Shown: piece after piece, positions 1 through 5,762 of the stretch
How the letters are laid out: each line of letters opens with the position of its first letter
How positions within the stretch are numbered: the first letter of the stretch is position 1
Source: Opitutaceae bacterium UBA6669
GTDB taxonomy: Bacteria > Verrucomicrobiota > Verrucomicrobiia > Opitutales > Opitutaceae
Length of the DNA: 7,135 nucleotides
Reading direction: 5' to 3'
Assembly (NCBI GenBank): GCA_002455175.1
Contig: DKKJ01000280.1
Span: forward strand, 7,694 to 14,828
Notes under the pieces: model-generated
Databases searched by the model: none
What the model was told of the DNA's origin: nothing
The model's input: the letters and a program-made list of their open reading frames with translations, nothing else
Position numbers and translations under genes: made by a program

Positions 1-363
1 CTAGCGATCTCCGAGCCCGCGGATCATCACGTACTTTCCCTCGACGAGACTTGCACCTGTAACCTTGCTCATCGCCTCCGCCGCATTCCCCACTGCAAGC
101 CGACCGAAGTCGTCGCTGCTAATCGCGTCACTAATTGCGCTGGAGGACTTCCGCAGAAGGTTCAGACCGAGCGCAGATCCTTCGACGATATCCGTGGAGA
201 CCTGATAAGACTCCATCTCGATCCGCTTTTCTTCGGAACGAGCAGAGTTTTTTTCGCTCTCCTGCGCCTGCGCCGTAGCGTTCAGCAGAAGCAATGTGCA
301 CGCCAGGACTTGAGGCGAAATGACGACGAAGTAGGATCGGAAGCGGTGCGAAGGTCGGCCCAT
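1..363 (-). CDS. TonB-dependent receptor, N-terminal fragment ending at an in-frame TAG
   Basis: This is the N-terminal 120 residues of an outer-membrane TonB-dependent receptor, a family that imports large ligands using energy from TonB/ExbBD. Residues 1-33 form a Sec signal peptide: a basic start (RPSHRFR), a hydrophobic stretch (ACTLLLLNA) and a likely cut after AQA. A charged linker follows, then the start of the plug domain from about residue 50 (MESYQVSTDIVEGS, AISDAIS, AAEAMSKVTGAS, GKYVMIRGLGDR). In verrucomicrobial receptors of this type the next residue is a conserved Tyr (GDRY), but here the codon is TAG at bases 3-1. The product would therefore lack most of the plug and the whole beta-barrel and could not transport. 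I chose ATG 363 because GGAAG lies 7 nt upstream. An in-frame GTG at 411 would add 16 residues. Whether the stop is genuine, an error at a contig end or an element boundary cannot be decided here. The family call is confident. Confidence 0.82.
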   Translation of the reverse strand: MGRPSHRFRSYFVVISPQVLACTLLLLNATAQAQESEKNSARSEEKRIEMESYQVSTDIVEGSALGLNLLRKSSSAISDAISSDDFGRLAVGNAAEAMSKVTGASLVEGKYVMIRGLGDR

Positions 364-370
364 CGCGTGA

Positions 371-375
371 CTTCC
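371..375 (-). promoter_or_regulatory. Ribosome binding site supporting receptor start at 363
   Basis: On the minus strand GGAAG sits 7 nt before ATG 363. It favours this start over the in-frame GTG at 411, and starting here gives a compact, normal signal peptide. Confidence 0.5.
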
Positions 376-407
376 AATGTGGGTGAACCGCAGTGACAAA
401 TTGAATA

Positions 408-425
408 TCACCCCGTGACCAACAT
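408..425 (-). other. Possible 5-codon leader minicistron (MLVTG) before the receptor
   Basis: On the minus strand a strong Shine-Dalgarno sequence, GGGAGGG (bases 436-430), stands 4 nt before an ATG at 425. That ATG opens a frame of only five codons (M-L-V-T-G) ending in TGA at 410-408. The TGA overlaps a GTG (411-409) that is in frame with the receptor, making a GTGA stop/start overlap. Ribosomes could load at this strong site and re-initiate at the GTG, or the minicistron could modulate receptor translation. The alternative is chance, with ATG 363 used directly. No sequence feature shows that it is translated. Confidence 0.3.
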
Positions 426-471
426 GTTGCCCTCCCGACGTCTGTTCGTAACACAGGCGCGTTAAGACGTA

Positions 472-488
472 ATTTCGCCGTACGAAAT
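472..488. repeat. Short inverted repeat ATTTCG-N5-CGAAAT between the cytochrome and receptor genes
   Basis: A perfect 6-bp inverted repeat with a 5-nt centre lies about 110 nt upstream of the receptor start and about 85 nt after the end of the cytochrome gene. A further TTCGTA (445-450) pairs with TACGAA (481-486), so the area is rich in related CGAA half-sites. It could be an operator for a dimeric regulator. The stem is too AT-rich and has no T-run, so it is a poor terminator candidate. The rest of the gap (364-572) shows no convincing promoter or terminator. Confidence 0.3.
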
Positions 489-572
489 GCTATCCACAAA
501 GTGCCGTCAGGAAGCTCCATTTTGAGGACCGGTGGCCGAATCACTACCTGTCCGCAACGAGCCTTGACGTGA

Positions 573-3296
573 TCACTTCATACGAAACAAGTCACTCCGC
601 ACCAGCTCTCTGATTAAACTCCTCAGCGGATAGCCGCGCTCCTTCGTCGCATCTAAAATTCGTTCTACGTGCTCGCGATCACTGAACCCTACCGGGGCAC
701 CGGTTGCGAATGTGATGAGATGGCCTAGAAGATTCCTCGCGAGTCGACGTTCATCTCGGAGCAGCCACTTTTTGTATCCGATGATATCGTCAAAAGAGCG
801 CCCATCAGGGGTCTCACCCGAAGCGTCTACAGGCAAAGCATAATGAAATGCGAACGGTTGACCATTCTTCCCCAGACCTGGAACGCTCTCCACTGCCTCG
901 TCAATCGCTCGATAGCGATCACGCCAACCACCCATGACATCAAAACTCTCCAAAGCGAAACCCGGCGGATCGATCTTTTTATGACACGCCGCACAGGACT
1001 CGTCAGCGCGATGCTTTTCCAGCTGCTGGCGAATCGTCACCGCCCCTCGAATATCAGGTTCGATCGCCGGAACCGCCGGTGGTGGTTGCAAATTCTCACC
1101 TAGGATACGCTCCACAATCCACTTTCCGCGAAGGACTGGAGATGTGGTGGTGCCATTCGCGGTCACCTTTAAGACACTGGCTTGAGTCAAAAACCCTCCC
1201 CGAACACTGTCTTCGGGAAGCGTGACACGACGAAATTGTACACCGAACACTCCCGGCACTTTGTAGTGGGCAGCCAACCGCTCATTTAAAAACGTGTGGC
1301 GGGCATCCACCAATTCACGGATAGGCGCATCTCTTTGGAGCAGGTCCGCGAAATACAGCCTCGTTTCCTCGACCGCCGCTTCCAGGAGCGCGTCGTCTAG
1401 ATAGTAGTCGTTGTAAAGCGTAGTCGATGGAGTTGAGTCTTCGATTTTTCGCAGATCAAGCCAATGGTCGGTGAATGCTTCGACGAACCGACGGATCGTC
1501 GGTGCGGAAAGCAGTCGCTCCGTCTCGATCATGAGCTCGTTTTCAGGCAGTCTGGCCATTCCCATCGTCTTTTCGCGGAGACGAGTATCAGGTGTCGAGT
1601 TGGCCAAAAAAAGTGAAAGACGAGTCGCCTGTTCCTCCGGCTTCAGCCAACCGGGCGGTCCCTCCACAAAAGCAAACCGGGACGAGGCCAGAATTCCGGT
1701 ATACCCGGCAATCATTGCCTCGGTAAAGCTCAAGCCACGTTTTAACTGACTACTGACAAGCGTGTGGAAACGGTCGAGATCACGCTCCTCGACAGGACGT
1801 CGGTAGGCGCGTTCAAGGAAGGCGCTCAAGAGACGCTTGGCGTCAGCGTCTGGATTTTGGCTCACCACCTCCACGGCAACCTCCTCCAATGCATCACTCG
1901 TATTTGTTCTTCGGTTACTGTTTTGCTCTTCCTGGCGATTCTGAACCACCGATAGAACAAGACCGCCTTTCGCCGCCCGGCGTATCGGAAGATCTCCAAA
2001 CAGCAACGCGTACCCGGAGTTGGTCGCAGCATCATACAAGGGCCCCTCTACCTCCATCCACCGAAAGGCCACACTCGGTGCGCCGTCCTCTTCCATGAGC
2101 GGATTGCGAAAATTGGTGGGACGCGAACGGAACAATCGAGACGCATCGGGAACCAGCGTCTCGTTCTCCATCAACCACACGTCGCCAATATCGTAAACCC
2201 CAGGCTCCGGGGTGAGATCAAACTCACCTACTCTGCGATTCATCACTCCATTGCGGGTATAAACCACGATCGGCTCAGAGCGGCGCCCTCGCGAAAGAAC
2301 ATCGAAGTCCGGCAAGTAATTTTGCGGCGGTCGAGGTTTACCGACCGCATCCCGATCATTGATGAAGCGACGTGAGATCCCCCCCGGGGCGGCCCACATC
2401 GTATAGCCACTGAAGCGGATCCGATAACGTCCCGCCACCGGTGCACGAAATTGGTCCCAGCGATACGTGAAACCCGTCACGTAGTTGCTCGACACCCACC
2501 CGACAGCTTCTTGCTCCCGCAACACGGGATCAGTCTCGCCCACCGTAAGGGCGGCCCGACGAGCCCGAACCTCGGGCTGCGGATCGAAACCCAAAAGCGG
2601 GTAAGTCTGTCGATGCGGCGAATTATTGAACGGATTCTGGGTGAACTTTGAAGTCAACGTACGCTGATCACGCGCATAGTAACGTCGGGTGCTCGTCAGA
2701 GGTTTTACCCACGCCACACTCACCACCTGCCTGATCGCAAAGTCTGCGGCTGCCATGTATCGAGCCATGTGCACATGAGATACACCCAACGCATCGGCAC
2801 TTTTATTGAAATGGTGCGACTCCCCATCTTCCGGCAGCAAACCCTGGATCTGCAGCCACGGGGCCTGGAAAAGATCCCTGAGTGCGTTCTCGTACTCGGC
2901 TCGATTCAGCCGCCGAGCGACCGTTCGACCTTCCGTCTTGATTCGAACTTTCTCCCCCTCCGTCAAACGCCCCGCTAGCTCAGACAGAAAGGGTTCCACC
3001 TCGGAAGCAGCCGGACGCACTTTAGCCTTCGGCGGCATTTCCCCAGCGGCGACCCGATCGTGTATCTTCACCCAAGCCTGAAACTGTGAGAGCTCGCCCG
3101 GAGTGAAAGCCACCTCCGTCAGATCGAGACCACCTTTCTTATCCACATCATTGTGACAACTTGCACAGTGATTGTCGATGAATTGGCCCCAACGTTCCGG
3201 CAATGGCTCAGCCAAGACAACAGAGGTCGCGACCACCATCGTTATCGCGAAAGAGATCCATCTCCCGCATGTGACGGATTGGATGCGCGGGTTCAC
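573..3296 (-). CDS. Secreted multi-domain cytochrome, DUF1587-DUF1595-DUF1592-DUF1588-DUF1585
   Basis: This 907-residue protein is of the large 'planctomycete cytochrome' type. A Sec signal peptide covers about residues 1-29 (cut near VLA-EP). A cytochrome c module follows, with haem motif C44-A-S-C47-H48 and GEMPP (M87, probable axial ligand). Then come DUF1587 (about 127-190, RRLNRAEYENALRDLF), a beta-rich insertion resembling a carbohydrate-binding or adhesive fold (about 262-440, ending near WMEVEGPLYD), DUF1595 (487-547, ERAYRRPV), DUF1592 (552-681), DUF1588 (692-795) with a second haem-type motif C768-A-A-C771-H772 followed by KKIDPPGF, and DUF1585 (834-905). Both CxxCH motifs are intact, so it may bind two haems in the periplasm. 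Its biochemical role is unknown in the family; redox work on an extracellular substrate is inference. The GTG start overlaps the TGA of the upstream DUF1552 gene (GTGA). No Shine-Dalgarno sequence precedes it, so translation is probably coupled. The stop is TGA and nothing suggests damage. Confidence 0.93.
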   Translation of the reverse strand: MNPRIQSVTCGRWISFAITMVVATSVVLAEPLPERWGQFIDNHCASCHNDVDKKGGLDLTEVAFTPGELSQFQAWVKIHDRVAAGEMPPKAKVRPAASEVEPFLSELAGRLTEGEKVRIKTEGRTVARRLNRAEYENALRDLFQAPWLQIQGLLPEDGESHHFNKSADALGVSHVHMARYMAAADFAIRQVVSVAWVKPLTSTRRYYARDQRTLTSKFTQNPFNNSPHRQTYPLLGFDPQPEVRARRAALTVGETDPVLREQEAVGWVSSNYVTGFTYRWDQFRAPVAGRYRIRFSGYTMWAAPGGISRRFINDRDAVGKPRPPQNYLPDFDVLSRGRRSEPIVVYTRNGVMNRRVGEFDLTPEPGVYDIGDVWLMENETLVPDASRLFRSRPTNFRNPLMEEDGAPSVAFRWMEVEGPLYDAATNSGYALLFGDLPIRRAAKGGLVLSVVQNRQEEQNSNRRTNTSDALEEVAVEVVSQNPDADAKRLLSAFLERAYRRPVEERDLDRFHTLVSSQLKRGLSFTEAMIAGYTGILASSRFAFVEGPPGWLKPEEQATRLSLFLANSTPDTRLREKTMGMARLPENELMIETERLLSAPTIRRFVEAFTDHWLDLRKIEDSTPSTTLYNDYYLDDALLEAAVEETRLYFADLLQRDAPIRELVDARHTFLNERLAAHYKVPGVFGVQFRRVTLPEDSVRGGFLTQASVLKVTANGTTTSPVLRGKWIVERILGENLQPPPAVPAIEPDIRGAVTIRQQLEKHRADESCAACHKKIDPPGFALESFDVMGGWRDRYRAIDEAVESVPGLGKNGQPFAFHYALPVDASGETPDGRSFDDIIGYKKWLLRDERRLARNLLGHLITFATGAPVGFSDREHVERILDATKERGYPLRSLIRELVRSDLFRMK
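3293..3296 (-). other. GTGA stop/start overlap joining the DUF1552 and DUF1592 genes
   Basis: The TGA of the DUF1552 gene (3295-3293) overlaps the GTG start of the DUF1592-type gene (3296-3294). The bases before it (GGTCTCGATTTAGC) contain no Shine-Dalgarno sequence. This supports one transcript with re-initiation, and it fixes the downstream start at this GTG. Confidence 0.85.
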
Positions 3297-4645
3297 GCTA
3301 AATCGAGACCGCGCATCACGCCTGTGGAAGAGGCAAACCGTTCTTCCTCGATTCCCATCCGTTGCAGCATCGATACAAACAAATTGGGCAGTGGGTAATT
3401 CTGCTGACGATCGAACGCCAAATGGCGTCTATGACGAAAGCCTCCTCCAGCTAGAAGCACTGGCATGTTTGTGAAAACATGTTGGTTAGCATCTCCCAGA
3501 TTTGACCCATAGAGGACTTGGGTACGATCTAACAGCGTCTCCCCTCCCTCACTCGTTTCTTTCAGGGATTGGATCAATCCACTCAGCAGTTTCATATGAA
3601 GCTCGTCGATCACCTGAAGCTGTGCGCGTTTGCTTTCAGACCGACCGTGATGGGAAAGATTGTGATACCCATCTGTAATGGTGGCATCAGGAATCTCCAG
3701 AACCGGAGTGGCCACGCTATCTAACATGAGGGTGATCGAGCGCGTGGAATCCGTCTCAAAAGCCAGACGCGCGAGATCATACATGACTTTCACCTTCTCC
3801 ATGTAAGCAGCCGGGCTGGCAGGATCCACCGGCTCACGCACGGTTACTTTCGGTTTGGGCCGCGTCTCCCACCCGCGCGACGCCTGTAACCGCGTCTCCA
3901 AGTCTCGCACGCTCGTGAAATACTGGTCGAGTCGGTCTCGATCTCGAGCCGTGGCCGTTCGCTGCAGCTCTTTCGCTTGCTCAGCCACCGTATCAAGAAT
4001 GCTCGTTCCAGTATCGAGTTTTTGGATCTGCCGTTCCACCTGCTCCACCGTACCTTGGAAAAACAATTGGCGGAACACCTCCGCCGCCTTGTCTTCGGGA
4101 GGGATTGCCACTCCGGTTCCTGTCCAGGATAGACTTCGGGTACGCGTGTTGACCGCCAGCGTAAGTGAAGGGAACCGCGTCAACGTGCCAATCCGCTCAG
4201 CGATGTACTGGTCCAACGAGATGGTGTTGCGAAACGAGCTGCTTCCGGGATGCGGGGCTGCGGTGAGAAAACACACGTCCGCCGGATGACCACCATCAAC
4301 GTTAGGGTGGGAAACGCCGCTGAAAACAGTGAGGTCATTCCGATGCGGCTTGAGAAGGTCGAGGTAAGGTGACGACGCCTCTTTCTGACCGTTCTCCGAC
4401 GGAAAAAACAAATCCGGCAGAAGCCCCAGATTGTTACACACTGCCAACATGCGCCGGGGCGTCGCACTCGGTGAAGCAAGCACCGCCGCGCGTGCCGGCC
4501 GCGAAAACACCAGCACCATCGTCTCTAACCAGGGGGGCGCCAAGGCAATGCCAGCACCTTGCAGAAATCGTCGCCGTGAGACGGGCGCTCGCGTGGAAAT
4601 ATAAGGCGCCTGAGACAGGCCCACGGTACGTCGATCAGCTTTCAT
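3293..4645 (-). CDS. Tat-exported DUF1552 family protein
   Basis: This 450-residue protein has a clear twin-arginine signal: S23-R24-R25-R26-F27-L28-Q29, then a moderately hydrophobic stretch (AGIALAPPWLETMVLVF) and a probable cut near ARA-A (about residue 53). Tat export implies that it folds, perhaps around a cofactor, before crossing the membrane. The mature part matches the DUF1552 family from about residue 60 (PRRMLAVCNNLGLLP) through GVSHPNVDGGHPAD and FLTAAPHPGSSSFRN to YGSNLGDANQH and PVLLAGGG near the C-terminus. Family members have no established reaction. They commonly sit directly beside DUF1592-type cytochromes, as here, which suggests a shared complex or pathway. The ATG start has no Shine-Dalgarno sequence (CCACCCCCTCAA precedes it), so initiation may be of the weak-leader type. 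It is the first gene of the minus-strand operon and divergent from the cytochrome-dehydrogenase gene. The stop is TGA. Confidence 0.93.
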   Translation of the reverse strand: MKADRRTVGLSQAPYISTRAPVSRRRFLQGAGIALAPPWLETMVLVFSRPARAAVLASPSATPRRMLAVCNNLGLLPDLFFPSENGQKEASSPYLDLLKPHRNDLTVFSGVSHPNVDGGHPADVCFLTAAPHPGSSSFRNTISLDQYIAERIGTLTRFPSLTLAVNTRTRSLSWTGTGVAIPPEDKAAEVFRQLFFQGTVEQVERQIQKLDTGTSILDTVAEQAKELQRTATARDRDRLDQYFTSVRDLETRLQASRGWETRPKPKVTVREPVDPASPAAYMEKVKVMYDLARLAFETDSTRSITLMLDSVATPVLEIPDATITDGYHNLSHHGRSESKRAQLQVIDELHMKLLSGLIQSLKETSEGGETLLDRTQVLYGSNLGDANQHVFTNMPVLLAGGGFRHRRHLAFDRQQNYPLPNLFVSMLQRMGIEEERFASSTGVMRGLDLA

Positions 4646-4772
4646 TTGAGGGGGTGGTTAGCGGGACGCGCAGACGTTAGGCAAAAAGCTGGCACGGACT
4701 CACACCCTGTCAAACCCAGGTCTGTTAAACGGGGTGAGCCGAAATCCGCTTTCCCTCCCTTCCAGGACTGAT
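4646..4772. promoter_or_regulatory. Divergent promoter region between the DUF1552 operon and the sugar dehydrogenase gene
   Basis: These 127 bp separate two outward-facing genes and must hold both promoters if each is transcribed from here. On the minus strand a perfect TTGACA (4713-4708) is visible, but the expected -10 position carries only AGCTTT, so the match is partial. No good plus-strand promoter is seen. An imperfect inverted repeat (CTCACaCCC near 4700-4707 against GGGGTGAG at 4731-4738) could be an operator shared by both directions. This is weak pattern evidence only. Confidence 0.35.
4764..4767 (+). promoter_or_regulatory. Ribosome binding site deciding the start at 4773
   Basis: AGGA lies 5 nt before ATG 4773. 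The longer frame from GTG 4734 has no such site (it is preceded by GTTAAACGGG) and would put 13 extra non-signal residues before the signal peptide, so ATG 4773 is preferred. Confidence 0.6.
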
Positions 4773-5759
4773 ATGAAGACGCCCCGGCCAATGACCATTT
4801 CCTCCCTCGTTCATACCACGAGCCTCTCTCTGGCTTATTTTTCGTTTTTCCTGGCATGTTCGGCAGCGACCTATGCTGCTGGAAGCGCTGATCGCTCGGC
4901 CGAAAGCATTGCGACCACGTTGTGTGCCGCTTGCCACGGACCTCACCTAACCGGAGGCAGCGGACCCAATCTGCTTGATGAGCGCTGGAATCACGGTGGG
5001 CAAGACGCCGACATTGCCCATTCAATCGCCCAGGGCTGCCCCGCCTCTGGCATGCCTGCGTTCGGCCCAATCCTCAGCTCAAATGAGCAAAAGTCCTTGG
5101 TTGGTTACCTGCGCCAACAGCAGAGGGCCTTCGCCGCCGGCGAAATCCCACTTCCTCCCCCGCCACCGGAAGATCCGATTGATAGCGAGCTACACCGCTT
5201 CCGTATCGAGACGATCGCTACAGGATTGGATATGCCTTGGGGGATGGTGTTCCTGCCGGATGGGCGCTTGCTCCTCACGGAGCGGGTAGGACGTCTTCGC
5301 ATCCTCACGATCGGCGGTGCTCTTGAAGAGCCCATCACTGGCACTCCGAAAACCTACGTTCGCCAAGATGGTGGTATGCTTGATATCGCGCTTCACCCGG
5401 ATTACGCCAAAAATGGCTGGATCTACCTGGCCTATTGCGAAGAGGGATCCACCCGCGACACCTCTATGACCGTCGTTGTGCGTGGGCGGATACGCAACGG
5501 AGCCTGGGTCGACCAACAAGAACTATTTCGAGCCGACCCCAAGTACTACATGGCTGATGGCTCTCACTTCGGTTGCCGACTGCTCTTCGATAAGCAGAAA
5601 AACCTTCTCTTCACGATCGGCGACCGTGGCCTCCCCGATGAAGCTCAAAATTTAGCGAGTCCTCTCGGCAAAATCCTTCGAATTACCGACGACGGCCGCA
5701 TTCCCAGCGACAACCCCTTTGCCGGAAGAGCCGACGTCTACCCATCGGTCTGGAGTTAG
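4773..5759 (+). CDS. Cytochrome c / PQQ-type sugar dehydrogenase fusion, 5' part ending at an in-frame TAG
   Basis: This 328-residue product has a Sec signal peptide (MKTPRPM, hydrophobic LSLAYFSFFLACSAA, cut near YAA-GS, residue 36). A small cytochrome c follows, with C51-A-A-C54-H55 and probable ligand M94 in GMPAFG. A proline linker (PLPPPPPPED, about 126-135) leads into the first half of a glucose/sorbosone dehydrogenase beta-propeller: LDMPWGMVFLPDGRLLLTER, then Q198 in RQDGGMLDIALHPDY, H265 in GSHFGCRL, then TIGDRG and GKILRI. By alignment from memory to soluble PQQ glucose dehydrogenase, H265 corresponds to the catalytic His144 and Q198 to Gln76. The reaction would be oxidation of an aldose C1 to the lactone, with electrons passing from PQQ to the attached haem. 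The frame stops at TAG in S-*-C-H-R-H-P, where relatives have S-Y-G-H-R-N-P. The stop removes the Arg of the PQQ loop and the last propeller blades, so this part alone should be inactive. Confidence 0.88.
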   Translation: MKTPRPMTISSLVHTTSLSLAYFSFFLACSAATYAAGSADRSAESIATTLCAACHGPHLTGGSGPNLLDERWNHGGQDADIAHSIAQGCPASGMPAFGPILSSNEQKSLVGYLRQQQRAFAAGEIPLPPPPPEDPIDSELHRFRIETIATGLDMPWGMVFLPDGRLLLTERVGRLRILTIGGALEEPITGTPKTYVRQDGGMLDIALHPDYAKNGWIYLAYCEEGSTRDTSMTVVVRGRIRNGAWVDQQELFRADPKYYMADGSHFGCRLLFDKQKNLLFTIGDRGLPDEAQNLASPLGKILRITDDGRIPSDNPFAGRADVYPSVWS

Positions 5760-5762
5760 TGT
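5757..5762 (+). other. In-frame TAG-TGT in place of the conserved Tyr-Gly of the PQQ-binding loop
   Basis: The codons read AGT-TAG-TGT-CAT-CGC. The family pattern is S-Y-G-H-R, which would need for example AGT-TAT-GGT-CAT-CGC. Observed and expected differ only by a swap of two neighbouring bases (TG to GT), so the frame is unchanged on both sides. One event would give both the stop and the Gly-to-Cys change. It may be a genuine double substitution, a sequencing or consensus error, or a recoded stop. Confidence 0.75.

Noticed and set aside
131..544. 137-codon minus-strand open frame overlapping the receptor start and the gap
   Set aside because: It overlaps the receptor in another frame, its sequence has no family features I recognise, and its start has no ribosome site. 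The receptor frame shows clear plug-domain homology instead.
489..572. Rho-independent terminator after the DUF1592-type gene
   Set aside because: GC-rich palindromic bits such as ACCGGT (529-534) occur, but there is no stable stem followed by a T-run on the minus strand.
3855..4289. 144-codon plus-strand open frame inside the DUF1552 gene
   Set aside because: It is antisense to a well-conserved gene and its composition (Ser/Arg/Val rich, no domain) is that of a complementary-strand artefact.
4642..5070. 142-codon minus-strand open frame opposite the cytochrome c domain
   Set aside because: It is antisense to a clear signal peptide and CxxCH domain, is rich in Arg/Ser as expected for a shadow frame, and would block the divergent promoter region.
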